From the NCBI RefSeq assembly GCF_035582795.1, contig NC_134368.1, positions 37,482,001-37,546,000 on the forward strand: DNA of 64,000 nucleotides, given 5' to 3'. The notes under the pieces are model-generated. The model ran no database searches and was not told the origin of the DNA. It worked only from the letters and a program-made list of their open reading frames with translations. This DNA is from Mycteria americana. Taxonomy: Eukaryota; Chordata; Aves; Ciconiiformes; Ciconiidae. A program made the translations under genes and the position numbers. Shown here in pieces: positions 11,800 through 23,978 of this stretch (positions are counted from its first letter, which is position 1; every line of letters starts with the position of its first letter).

Positions 11800-12360
11800 C
11801 CCATGTCACCACTGTCTTTGTGTGGCAGCAATACTCCAGGTGACATGCCACCAGGTACATGCCATATATTTCTGTGAGAGCAGGGCACGCTGGTGTTGCT
11901 GCCAGCACCCTGGGGAACACCTGTAGACCTTAATGGCCCTGAGCAGCCTCGCCTGGGATCCCCACCCACACCCCTGCCCAGTGGTCCAGGGGCTCCACTT
12001 AAGCTCAGGCCTGGGCCATGCCGTTCCCAGCCTTGTTTCCTTGCTCTCCCAGCTTCCTGATTCGTTTTTCCTGGACAGAGTCTGGAGGGACATTGCAGGT
12101 AGCTTGTCTCCAGCCCTGTCTCCTGGATGAGCCCTACAAATGTGTCCCAGCCTTGTCTTCAGTCCTGGTGCTGGCTCCTGCTGCTCCCCATTGGGTCTCT
12201 GCATGGACACCAGCCCTGACTCGTTATCTCCATTTGCCGGGGGCTGTCGGCAGAACTGGTCGGTGTCACCTACATGGGTGCCCTGGGACCACTCCTCGGG
12301 GGAGAGCATTGCCTCTGCCGGAGTCGCCCTCAGCTCCTTGCTCACTCCCCGCTATGGAGT
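11800..12360 (-). repeat. Probable old dispersed repeat of unclear family
   Basis: A GC-rich island of about 560 bases inside AT-rich DNA, with sharp edges. Its word content on the minus strand looks like the GC-rich, ORF-bearing parts of avian retroelements. A minus-strand frame is open for 179 codons (12,345-11,806), but long frames also run on the plus strand, and the translation has no recognisable domain. I judge it a repeat fragment rather than a gene; a CR1 5' region or an LTR are both possible. Confidence 0.35.
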
Positions 12361-13039
12361 GACCCCACACCCCCTTTCTGCTCTCTGGCATTTCCTATCA
12401 GGATTTATATTCCCTTTCTCAAGAGTATGAAACAGTTATGAATGCAAAATGAACATTATTCCATTTCCCACTAGGAAGAGGGCTGACAAGACATAAGTAA
12501 GTATGCCTGCTCCATGGACCCGGTAGCTCATGTTTGTTAATTGCAATATATGCTAGACATTTTGAAGTGCTTATTTACATAACATTTCTTTGTTTTTCTT
12601 CTCTTGAGATTCCATGCAAGTGTTAGCAGATGCAGATACAGTATGGTAGAAAGCTAGGCAGTCTGCTTTGTATAAAAATGATACACTTGGGATGGCTCTC
12701 AAATGGTACACTTGGGATAATCCGATTCAGTAGAGTGATGTGCATGCCCTGTAAATCAAAATAAAAAGAACACAGCTAAGTGATTTTTTTTTTTTCTGGC
12801 AGATGCTTAATTTACATTGTCAATGATAGCCAATACATGCATATAAGAACAGTACTTCAATATCAATATTACTGGGAAAAGCAAATGCTGGTGCTGAAAA
12901 TTCTATAATATCTGTACATTGCTGAAATGGAAATCCTCTGTTTTGGATAATCTATTTACTGGATAATTGCCCTGTTAATGAAATGGTCCTGGGAGAAGAG
13001 GGGTTCAAGAAAGCTGGTTGATTTTTCAAGGATTACCTT
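12361..13039. other. Intergenic DNA, nothing recognised
   Basis: AT-rich sequence between the GC-rich repeat-like block and the CR1 fragment. It includes a short local repeat of the words ACACTTGGGAT near 12,680-12,720. No gene is supported. Confidence 0.6.
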
Positions 13040-13460
13040 CTCCAAGCTCAACAGTCGTTCATCCGCATGTGCAGGAAATCAAGCAGAGATGATCCTTCCC
13101 CTCTACTCAGCACCAGTGAGGCCACACCTGGAGAGCTGCGTCCAGTCTGGGCTCCCCAGTACATGGGAGGCATGGACATACTGGAGATAGGCCGGTGAAG
13201 GGCCATGAATATGGTAAAGAGACTGGAGCTTTTGTCATACAAGGGGAGGCTGAGCAAGCTGGGATTGTTCAGCCTCAAGAAGGGAAAGCTTGAGGGTAGG
13301 GGGGATCTTGCTGGTGTGTATAAATACCTATTTTGGGGAGGGGGGTGAAGTCAGAGGCGGACTCTTCTCAACTGTGCCCAGTGAAAGGACAAGAGGCAAT
13401 GGGCACAGACTGGAATACAGGGAATTCCCTTTAAACAAGAAAACCAGAATTTCCTTTTGG
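13040..13460 (+). mobile_element. CR1 LINE fragment, truncated and decayed
   Basis: The order of words matches the 3' third of the larger CR1 at 29,288-31,066. Both have the segment around 'cctctact...caccagtgaggc..cacctgga' (30,530-30,560 there), the 'gaggctgagcaagctgggattgttcagcct' region, and the 'gacaagaggcaatgggca' segment. It is 5'-truncated, lacks the terminal ATTCTATG-type octamers and contains many small changes, so it is an old inactive copy. The plus-strand orientation is inferred from that comparison. Confidence 0.8.
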
Positions 13461-15289
13461 ATCTCTTTATTTACTTATTTGGCTTATCTGACGTACTTAA
13501 TGAGAGCAGATTTCCCTAGTGAAATGGGTTTAGAGCCTGTATGCCCTGTATATCAATAAAAAGAGTTGGTGACATCTCAAATACAATTAAAAATGCAAAT
13601 GTAGTTGTTAAAGGGTCCTAGCCCACGCTGATCCCTAGGAGCCAGGTTCCTTAGCTACCGTGTGTATGACAGTCCAATACTGTCACTGTAGATTTTGTTT
13701 ATGTACAGCTCCTACTTCCCTGTTTTCCTGTTTTCTGTATATGTTTTCCTAAGTAGTTAGGTTGAGACTGGGTCCCTCCCTTTTCTGATCAGCTGGAAAA
13801 AAGCCAATTTCAGAGAGTAATGTAGTCCCTGGAGGTACAATCTGGTGAGCGTCAGGTAGGAGTAAATCTCGTATCAGGTAGGAGTAGAGAGGCGATACCT
13901 GGCATTAGTGAGATACCTATTTAACTATTGTGTAGCTGGGACTTTTGCAATTTCATGTTGATGACAGGATTCATGAAAAGGTATGTACAAGAGAGAGAGA
14001 CTTTTTAGAAACCCTCCTTCGACTGAGAGACAAGAGAAAATCAGTTCACTGAAGTTTCTCTGAGAGAAGGCTAAAACATGTGGTTTATGGCCTTTAGAAA
14101 CCCAGATGTGGAGAAAGATGTGATAACAAAGGATAATTAGCATAGTAGATAAAATCATAATGAGTTTTGGTGGTTGGCAGGTGGAAGCTAGATGCATTTG
14201 GGGCAAAACATGAAGTCACCAGTGCCTGAGATGGTGTATTTCTACATCACTTGATTCCTTCACCCAAACCCCTGGACGTAATGTGAAAATCACTTGGCAG
14301 AGTCTGGCTGTGTCTACATGAGCATGAAGTGTGGTGCAACAGGAACAAACCAGCAGAGCCCAGTGGTGGCAGAGCAGCTGATGCCCATGCTGCCTGTGCT
14401 TTGGGGCTTTATTTGGACTAGCTTTAGCGGTGCTATGGACTCCGTGCCCATTAGCAGCTGCAGTCAATCAGATGCACTCCTGGATTACATGCTTCCTTTT
14501 CCTTTCCCAGGAAAGGAATTTATTTTGCATTTCTGAGCCCCTCCACAATGTGAACCCAAGTGAGGTTAAGCGGGGACTATCAGCAGCTTCACAACTGCCC
14601 TCATCCTTTGTGCTAAAAAGTGAATATAGGCTCATTCCTTTGTTAAAAACTCTATTTTGCAGGAAGTCCTATGCATGGTATACTCCAGTATAAACTGAAG
14701 CATCAGGAAACAGTGTTTGCCTTTACATAAAATAAAAGTACCTCTGATAATTTACAAAATATTATATATATATGAATGTGTATAGTCCTAACCCCCCCAA
14801 CGCACTTAAAATAACCCAAATAATACCCATGAAACACAGAAAAAACTATGGCAATGCAGAGCGTGCAACACAGTGGGACTTTGAGATGTGGGCTGATGAT
14901 TTACAGCCTGCACGGAGCGATGAAGCACACGGCCAAACCACAGCCAGTGAAGGCAACGGTGAGAGGTCGCTGACACGGCCCCGAGTGCCACCGGGATGGA
15001 CCTCAGACCCCCAGCCCCCTCACAACCAAAGTTTAGTGGTGGTGAACAGACGACTCCCCGGATTGCAACAAGGTCATCGCTCTCTTCCAATGCCTTCATA
15101 CTGAAACATACGTCCTTTTAGCCTGTTTATACCGGGTGCAGATGTCTTTTGCAAAGCTGTAAGAAAAACTTCCCTTGCAAGCTGTCATCTCAGCGTCGTA
15201 AGGCACAAAGCGATGCACCCTGCAGTGCCTGTGCTCTTCTCGCTCGCTGGTGATTTCCCTGTCATTTGTGCCCGCACGTACGGTACTTC
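13461..15289. other. Intergenic DNA flanking the ACSL1 CpG island
   Basis: No gene is recognised. Several frames of 80-110 codons occur on both strands but none shows domains or splice context. GC content rises gradually from about 14,900 towards the promoter island. Confidence 0.55.
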
Positions 15290-15570
15290 CGCCCGCCCTC
15301 ACCGGGGTTTTGTACCAATTCCTGTAGCACCCGCAGACCGGCAGTTCGAGGCAGCCCAGCGATGCCACGGGCGCGGAGGCCGGCAGCCGAGCGGCCAGGC
15401 CGCGCCTGGCCGGGCCGTGGCCCCCCGGGCAGGGGCGGGGGCGGGGGCGGGGAGGGACGGAGGCGGCCGGGGCGGGCCCGGGCCCTAGTGCCCGCCGGGC
15501 GGCGCGGGCGGGAGGGCGGGCGGAGGAGGCGGGCTCGGCACACGCACACGCCGCTCTCGCCGCGCTCGGC

Positions 15571-15577
15571 TTAAATA
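15571..15577 (+). promoter_or_regulatory. ACSL1: TATA-like box of ACSL1
   Basis: TTAAATA is the only AT-rich heptamer in the core of the CpG island. It lies about 60 bases upstream of a consensus splice donor (GAG/GTGAGC at 15,635/15,636), which is the right place to position an initiation site near 15,600. Confidence 0.6.
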
Positions 15578-15599
15578 GGGCGGCGCCGGGGGAGCCGCG

Positions 15600-15635
15600 C
15601 ACAGCCGTGGTCGTTGTTGCCGCCGCCGCCGGGAG
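15600..15635 (+). other. ACSL1: ACSL1 noncoding exon 1
   Basis: The exon end is set by a strong donor, GGGAG/GTGAGC, at 15,635/15,636. The start is inferred from the TATA-like box and is uncertain by tens of bases. The exon carries no ATG, so translation begins in exon 2, 9.4 kb downstream. This arrangement of a short GC-rich leader exon spliced to the ATG exon is usual for ACSL1. Other leader exons, as in mammals, could exist in the first intron but I cannot identify them. Confidence 0.55.
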
Positions 15636-16839
15636 GTGAGCGGGACTCGGGGGTGCTGCCGCTGCTGCCCGGGGGCGGGGGACGAGGCCGCGGGCCCGGC
15701 CCGGCCCGGCCGTGCTGTGCTGTGCTGAGGGGCGGGCGGCGCTGGCGCAGGGCCGGGGGCTGTCAGGGACGCGCTAGCCGTAACCTGCCCGGCCGCCGCT
15801 GAGGCGGGCTGGCTCCGCCGGGGCCTGCCGGAGCCGCCGCCGCCCGGCCCTTCACCGTGGGGCTGGGGCGGCCTGCGCGGCCGCCGTCACCTGCGGGGCC
15901 GGGCGGTTGGCGGCGAGGGGCGGCGGGTGCCGGCGGGGCGGTCCCGCCGCCGATCCCCTCAGGCTGCCTCTGTGGGGCTGCGGGGTTTTCCCTTCCGCTC
16001 CGCGGTGGGGTCAGCGTCCCCTGGAGCCGGCTTGGCTTCCCCTCGCACAAAAGCCTTCAGGGAAGCGTAGCCGGCTGTCTCCGGCCTCCCCCCGGCGCTG
16101 CGGCAGCTCCGGCTGGCAGGGCATTGTTCCGGCTCCAGCGCTGCCCTCTCCCCCGGCACGGCCCGGCCCGGCGCGGGGTAAACAACTCGGGCCGCAGCGT
16201 GGTCGCCCCGGGCGGCCCCCGCTGCCGGAGGGGCGAACCCCTGCGCCGCCCGGCCGCTCCGCCGAGCGGCACGCAGCAGGCTGCGGAGCGCAGTGCTGCG
16301 CCGTAACCTGGGGGGCTTAATGCTTAGCTGCTGGACCTTGCCTTCGAGTAGGCTGTTCTTACGGGCACGAATGCGGCATGTACTTGGAGCAGCTTTTTTT
16401 TTTTTTTTCTTTTTAAGTAGTTGAGAGCGTGTATGGAAATGTAGCATGAGGCAAACTGGCCTAAAATAGAAGGCTGAGTGACTTTGACTTTGCAGGCCTC
16501 CTCTCTGCTGTTAGGTAGGACTTGCAGTGCTACAGTGCAGGGATTTAGCCTGGTTACACGATGCTTTTGTTCTAGGATGCATACGTTTCTTGTTCTTGTT
16601 GAACAGGAATTGCAACACTTGAAGCCTTCTGAATTTCTAAAGGGCATGTCTGTGAGCTGTCTGACACCCTCTTGGACCTAGTAATCCATATAACCATATG
16701 CCTTGCTTGGGTTGGAGTCTGAGATAGGATGGTCAGGTCCTGTGATAGGAAAGAGTGACATCTAAAGAAACTGCTATCGAAACCCCATGGTTCTATATCT
16801 GTACCTGGACCACAGAGCTATTGCATGTGGTGTTGGCAG

Positions 16840-16880
16840 ATTTTTTTCATCCACGTGGGAATTTTTTTCATCCACATGGC
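16840..16880. repeat. 21-bp tandem duplication carrying E-boxes
   Basis: Two adjacent copies, beginning at 16,840 and 16,861, share T7 followed by CATCCAC. They diverge at one base inside the E-box, making CACGTG in the first and CACATG in the second. The repeat lies about 1.2 kb inside ACSL1 intron 1. Confidence 0.85.
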
Positions 16881-19800
16881 TTTACAGGGAACCACGCAGT
16901 CTCCTGAGCCTGCTCAGGAGTGTTTGTATTCACCTCTCTGCTTTGGAACGTGCTCTCAAACTCACAAGCTGAGATTTCTCAGCTCAAGAGATTTGGATCA
17001 GATTTCTTGGATCAAGAAATTCTGAGTGTAAGAAGGTATTAGAGTTTACTGAAAAATACCTTTCTTTTCCTCTTGCAACAATAGCAGGATTAATAATGCA
17101 AAAACTGAAATACAAAGTTCCTCATGGAACCATACTGTTACTGCCTGATTCTTTAAAGTCCAAGGATATTTAGCTTGCTTATACTGGAATATGAAAATGT
17201 CTGAGGATGGTGATGGGGAAAATCTAAAGCTTGTAATTAAAAGTAGCTGTTCTGTGTAGTGTACTTAATTCAAGGTCTTGAGCAAACAGCCTTAGCCTAT
17301 TCTGAGGACTGAATGATTATAATGAATTTAAAAGGCAGCTTCTAAATTTGGTAGATGCTGTTTTACAACTACAAATTGGCCAGCATGAGGTTGGAAGTAA
17401 GTTTTCAGTTCTTGAGAAGCAAACCCCCAAGTAGCCTTGTGCTTCAAGGGCAAGTACAAGGTTGGTATCGGTGGAAAAACAAATCCAGTAATTCAAAATG
17501 GAAGGAAAGACAACTTTAAAATACTTATCTGGGTAAGTAACTCTCCATCTTTCTTGAGTAAAGTCTCTGTAGCTGACTCTCCTACCTCACTGCTCTATTA
17601 GAAATTAGTACCTCATGGGATTTTTTGGAGGAGATAGAGGTGGGCTATACCTTCTCTGTCCTGGATGTGTTGATCTCCAGTGGGGAAGAGTAAGTGGGTT
17701 TCTTCTCTCTCTCTTTCCCCTCTAAGAAAACATCACTGACTAATGTGAGCAATAGAAGATAATAGTAGGTTATTGTGTTTTGGTTTTTTCTAAATCTTGC
17801 TACTACAGTTGATTGAAATGGGTAGACTCAAAAAGGCTAATAGCACCAAACTTTTCAAATGTACAGCAGAGAGGGAGGGAGATTCTGGCCCAATGGGATA
17901 TACATTGCTTGATAAATTGGACTTCTGGTAGTCCGGTCAATAGACTGCCTGCCACATCCTACTGCCCTGCCGTGCTAAATTGCAAGTTCAGATATGTTAA
18001 ATATTTTAATATGTTAAATATAACCAGCAGTAACCCTCCAGAAATCCTCACAAATAGGAGGGGAGGTGACTTGTTCATTGGTAAATGGTTTTGCGTGGGA
18101 GTTTTACAATGCCATGTGGCTCAAGGAAGCGCTGCTGTACAGCATTGACCTTTACAGGCAGTAGGCTGAACCCTGGCTGCAGATGGGGGGCTTGCATTTC
18201 TGCAGATCCTGCCTGACTCCTGAAACAAGGACACTCGGTAACACAAGGCTTCCACTCTCTTGCTGCCTTTCATGTTGGGAGATAACTCATCTACAGAGAG
18301 TAAAATATGATAGTAAAATACTCCTTTTTGGTTAGGATTTGAATCTTAGTAGTACTGGTAGTTTGTCCAAAACTGTCTGAAAACAGCTTGCATGGTTTTA
18401 CAGAGACTTAGAGAAAAAATGTGTTTTGTAGTTGGACTGTTTAAGGCTTATAGCAGAAGTGCATGATGTCCTGTTTGCAGAAGAGGACTTCTGGCTTTTT
18501 ATATGAATTATTGTTCCTAAACCCAGAACTCTTAAGCTTTTTAGTTTGATACTGTGTGCCTTGTTTCCAAAACTTGTCCTCTGCAGTTGGGCTGCATTAA
18601 TAGCCTGGTGAGGATGGATTAATTTCCTAGGAAAGCTAGAAGAAGATGCTTACTATCACTGACTTGGAGGAAATACAGGGATACCTTAATACCTGAGGTC
18701 AAGGGATTGCTTGGTTTGGCACACTCTTTCTTGTGATGCTGGTGTTGGGAGGTCACTGGGTGAACCAATTGCGTCTTGTGAGTACTTGCTGATCTCTCTG
18801 GTCTCATAGTGTTAAGGGTTATGTTTTTTTAAAACATCCTTCTGAATGTAAACACTATCTAGTGTGATGCAATGTGGCTTAGTGTGTCTGATCCAGGTTG
18901 CCTTCTGCTAGACTTCAGGTGACAGAAGTATGAGTAAGAAACTCATTCTTGCAGAGTCTCAGATGAGCACTTGAAGCATGTGTTTCCTTGATGTCACATA
19001 CTGGGCTTTCTGAATAGTAGCCTTTTCCTGGGAGGAGTAGAATGAATAAGTTGGTATGATCTACTCAAGCTGTTAATGCCACCAGAAAGCTGCTGGTTTG
19101 TAGCAATTTGCTTCTGTAGGGTGATTTTTCATCTAAACTGTAGTTGGATTGAGGTTAAATTGACAGAGTAGTGCCATGATGTACTTGCAAATCAGAGTTG
19201 TAGGGCTGTAATTCTAATGGGTAGTAATTTAGGCCGCAAAATAGGTATTTGTAAGCATCTTCTGTGGCCTTTGAAGATGAGAAACCGTTAAGACTGTTTA
19301 GTGACACTTTGTGTGTGCGTATAGGCATGGATCAAAGGAAACTTAAATCAATCCCTGTCTCAAAGGTTTTAGTGGGAAGTATTGGTTTTCCTTAATATAC
19401 AGGGTTACCGAGTGCTGCTGAAGGACTGTAATTGCACAAAAGGCATTGAGCAGGTTCTTGTCATGTGGTTCAGCTTCTGAACTTGAATAAACTCCAGTGA
19501 CCTCATTGGTGTGCACTCGGATTACTTGTTGGACATGATTAAGAGGCAAGAATCCAGGTGTTGTTCCATTTGATTGCAAGAGGATTGCAGCCAAATGTCT
19601 GAGGACAGGGCTGTGACTTTACTTGTAGATGGGGACAGAACCTTGGGGACAGAGCCTTGACACATCAGTATCAGATGTAGTGCTCCTTAAAGGTTGCAGC
19701 AAGAGTCTTTACTTCATTAGCTGCAACTGAAGTTAATCACCGTGGCCCAACTGATGGGGCTGAAACCAGTTTGTAGGCTGCTTCCCTCTGGTCCTGCCTT

Positions 19801-20109
19801 GTCCCAAATGCAGGAACAGAAACTGAACCAGCAGAGGCAACCTGAACCACTGCATGATGCCCTGTGGTTGCTCAGAGCCAGACTGGGAGGCTGAAGCGGG
19901 GGTGAGTGAATATTAGGGACCTGCTGGTTCCCCTCTGTGCATGGGATGGATTCCTCGTTAACAGCTCTTTAGTTCCTCCCTCTTTACTGTTGCAGGAAAG
20001 TGAATCCGTCTATTACTGCTTTAAAAGGAGGCTTTATAGCTCTGACGCCTGGCTGGGTGATCTAGGTGATTCTGGGTAAGATGAGATATTTAGTTTAATT
20101 GGCGGAGGC

Positions 20110-20133
20110 GGGGGGGGGGGGGGGGGGGGGGGG
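20110..20133. repeat. Poly-G run of 24
   Basis: The longest homopolymer G tract in the window, in ACSL1 intron 1 on the transcribed-sense strand. It is flanked by further G-rich sequence (GGCGGAGGCG), making a strong G-quadruplex candidate in DNA and nascent RNA. Confidence 0.92.
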
Positions 20134-23100
20134 CATAGGTGGAGGAGGGCAGAGTAGTGGATTAGACAGTTCAACAGTACTTTGTTCAGGAAAGTCCTTT
20201 GTGGCTAGGGAGAGGCTGTCATGTCATACATGACAGGCCGCACCACAGGAGGTATCATGGTGTCATACTCATGTTATACAAGGCTTAAACTGAGGATTCT
20301 CCTTCAGGTCTCAATTACCTATGCTCCTTTGCTGTATCTTGAGGGTGGTTGTGGTTTCCTTGCAGGTTACAGTTTGGCTCTGTCACAGGTGACTGCAAGA
20401 CCTCAGTCAAGTTACTGCCTTGACTGCAGGGCAGGGGGAGAAAATCCTGGGAGGACTTGCATGCAGTGTTTGGAGTTGCATGCTTAAGGGTGTAGTATTA
20501 CAATGTCTATCCCTTTCTGTCTTGTTTTCTTCTGGGAGCTAATGGCTGTCTGGTTATCCAGACCAGAGTTGATCTAGCTGAGAACTAGCATCAGAACTAA
20601 CCCAGGAAAGTGGTGTTTGCCAGATCACCTCCCTAGTGTGACTGCACAACCAGATGAGTGCCTGGCCAGCACAAAGAGGGTTGTGGGAGCATGTATCTGG
20701 GACAGGTTGGACTGACTCAAACTTAATCCTAATCTCGGAGAGCATTTACAATGATTTTATGTATCTTATTCAGACAAAAGGATTTCTCTTGTTAGTAGCC
20801 AAAGCTATTTGTTGCACCCTCTTTTATACTCGATAAACAAGCTAGAACATGATTCTGCACTTGTTCTTTCAAAGGGTGAGTGGAGAAAGACTTCAGTAAA
20901 ACAGATCTGTGGGAGCTGTGCAGTGTAATCTGTAACAGTAGGAAAACACCAAACTGCAATAGCAAGTAGCTGTCAGGGTAATTCAAAAGTATATGGGTGG
21001 CTGATCCCCTGTTCCAGCATATCATAGTGTAAACATCTTGGGGCCATATTGCTCATAATAAGAAATGGGCAACTTGTCTCATAGCTTTCTCCTGCCTGCA
21101 AGAGGCTGTAGAAATAACACGGTCACTTCCCTTATACCATGTGGTGGACCTACCTTTATGGCAAATCACTGCAGTGCTAGTGTGCTGTTCGTCTAAATAT
21201 TAGGATAGAGCAGAGGAGAGGCCATTGGTTCTTGGGGTTGTTTTCTTTGCAATACAGAAGCTGACGGCTGCTCTCCTGTTCTCTTCCGTTGCACTCGAAC
21301 GATGTCTGGCTATGGATAGACAATAGGCAGGCTGCTGCCTGCTGTAAATAGCCCATTGTATGCCGAGAGTAGGAGCAGCAAAGAACGGCAGAGTCCTGCC
21401 AAGTTGGGTCGTTGCCTTGAGATACAGGCTCTGCTGTAAAGAATAAGTCTTGGGTGCTGCAGGGTGTGTGTGTGCATGTGTGTGAACAGAGAGAGCTGGC
21501 TTTGTCTGAGCCATACAGAACTCCTTAACCCAATTAATACGATGAGTTCAGAGGGATGCTTTCATGGGCTGGATTTTGGGAACTGCTGTTCCTGTGCAGG
21601 TGGCCAGGACAGGTAGTTATCTATGGAGCAGTTTTGCCCTGTCGTTAAAACCACTTTCCCGTATCTGTCTGGTATCGTTTCAAAACTTACAAACAAAGGT
21701 CTACCGGTTGCATTGAGGAAAAAGTGCTTTTGACCTCAAACGTTATCCATTCTGCCCCAAGCTTTTTTGCTACATGTAGCAACCTGAGTATCACAGACTG
21801 GTACTTCTCTTGTCTGGGATCTTCTTCCTTTGAGTATCCAGCTGTGACTTCCAATAATTTGCTATGTCCTGTCTCGCACTGGGGCTGAGTTTCTGAGTCT
21901 GTTCCTTGTGGTCCAGATCCTGTCTGGATGAGAAGCAATTGCAGGACCTGAGTTTGTAAAGAGAGCATGGCTTTTTTGCTTGTCTTGAGTGCACAGAATT
22001 AGCTGGGTCTTTCCTTCAGGAAAAGGACTGAAAGCCAGATCCTAGGTCCACTGGGAAGATCTTTGTATCTCAGTCTAAAGGCTCTAAACTGCTCTCCTTG
22101 GTCACAGTAAAGACTCTGGATGACTGATGTGATTGGAGCACAAGCCAAGTAAATAGTAAGATGGATCAAAGAAGGCTGGGAGGCATTGAAGCCTCCTTTC
22201 TTGATGGGGCATATTTGGATGCATATGTTAAGAATGTGAATTTATTCTCCCTGTTGCATCTGGCTTTGTCTTATATTAACTCTTGTTTTTTGTATTTGAC
22301 TTAGCAGGTAGTGTTAAAGCTAGGAATTGCTTAGTCTTGCAGAAAACTCTGTCATAACCTTGTTTTTTGTGCTGATGAGGCAGAAGGTATAATAAAAAAG
22401 TCATCCCTCAATACCAACTTAAGCAGTAAAATTTATCATTACGTAATGATAACTTGCTATGTAACTGCTCAGGAAAGGTTTTATGTTATGGACTGCTCTG
22501 CAAACAACTGTTTGAGGAAATGAAAAGTAGTGATGTGCATCTCTCTCTCTTTACCTAGGCTGAAATCATAGCAGCTCCTTGACTACAATGGGACTCTTAT
22601 GTGAATGAAATGATCATGTTTACTTCAGTTCTTGTTAGCTGTAATGGCATCACAGGCTTTTGAAAGAGTAACTCTCTAATTACATTGCATTCCTAAATCA
22701 TTTAGTGTGTGTGTGCAGGACACATCATGACTAACGCAGAGAGGAAAGCAAGTATCTGTTCTTTTAAGTCAAAGGTGTTTATTGTGGGACTTGAGGAGAA
22801 AAGAGCTAAGCTTGCTCTTAGCCCTTATAAACATTATCGCTCCCTTTTTCTAGTTTCACAACATGGTGTCTATGATATACCCAAAATTAACTTGTAAGCC
22901 AAGACTTCCTTGTTGGAATGACTTTTTATTCTCAACTGTTCATCTGTGTATACTAAAACTTAAGAGGTAGTTTTCATGCCTGCGATGCTAATGAGCATGA
23001 TTTGATGCATAAAAAGCAACAGCATGGTAATCCTAACTATTAAGTCAGCAATTGATTTTTTTTTTTAATGTTTTTATGCCAAGGGAAGATGAAGAGGTTC

Positions 23101-23924
23101 CTCATTAATACATTCAGTTCTTCTCTACCTTCCATTACTACAGCCTGATGCGTTGTGGATTTTGAGCATAGTCTGCTGTGTTTCACAGTGCAAATAGCCA
23201 AAAGGCATTTCTGTAGTGGCCCTGCACTGCATATCTTGGTGATGCAGCCCTGTACCCTGAGGCTATGTCATAAAAGCAGAGAAAAGTGGCGGGGAGAGCA
23301 GGCAGTGCCTGCAGGCTGGGGAGCGCTCCATGGGTCTGGGACCGGTCTGGGGATGGAACTTGATTCCATTCTGACGCTGCCCCCATCTGTGACCTTACTT
23401 CAGCCAGTCCTGCTAACATTGTGAAACTGTGAGCCCTTTGAACTATTTTTATGGCTTTTTTGCTGTCTATAGCAAATCCTTGTCCAAATACTGGTTAGAC
23501 TTTTTGTGAACTAGACAGCTCTCCTGTTGCCTGGTTGAATAACTGATTGCAGCAGTAAAGATTTCAAGGGCAGACTGTAAACTAGAGATTTTCCAGTAGA
23601 AGTATGAAATCTTAGCCTGGTATGGTTGGTTTTAAAAACTAAGCAGCATATAATTCTGCCTGTTTGGATTTCGGCATCTCCTACGCTGCCATCCTGCAGC
23701 AGTGTATGGTTACACAGTATGTTCTAGCTAGTCAAATGCACATTTTGACGCTCTTTAGGTCCTTTGTTTAATTTTATTGTCCGTCGGAAATGGCTGGGCC
23801 TAAGTTATCTGAGTAAATACATCTCTGCTCTTCAAGCAAGTAGAGCTTAATACAGGAAAGCGTTGCTTCCCTGCCTGACAGCGGCCATTGCCAGCCGTTG
23901 CTGGGTGGCAGGAGGCTGAGCCGC

Positions 23925-23978
23925 GGGCAGGCAGGGCAAGGCAGGGCAGGCAGGGCAAGGCAAGGCAGGCAGGCAGGT
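23925..23978. repeat. GGCA/GGCAA simple repeat
   Basis: About 54 bases consist of alternating GGCA, GGGCA and GGCAA words, with GC-rich sequence on either side. It lies in intron 1 of ACSL1. Confidence 0.85.

Larger units (their letters stand above)
15290..16310 (+). promoter_or_regulatory. ACSL1: ACSL1 CpG-island promoter
   Basis: About 1 kb of extremely G+C- and CpG-dense sequence spans the presumed transcription start and the beginning of intron 1. A run of overlapping GC boxes (GGGGCGGGG type) sits at 15,432-15,454, with another near 15,469-15,478. A TATA-like TTAAATA lies at 15,571-15,577. These predict a Sp1/KLF-bound promoter with a fairly focused start some 25-30 bases after the TATA-like box. 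I did not recognise a PPAR element, although PPAR control is known for mammalian ACSL1. Confidence 0.8.

Noticed and set aside
11806-12345. 179-codon minus-strand frame as a gene
   Set aside because: No recognisable domain, long frames on the opposite strand as well, and the region looks like a dispersed repeat.
15096-16447. Open frames of 90-168 codons in the left CpG island
   Set aside because: Same composition artefact; several frames on both strands overlap the core promoter and noncoding exon 1 of ACSL1.
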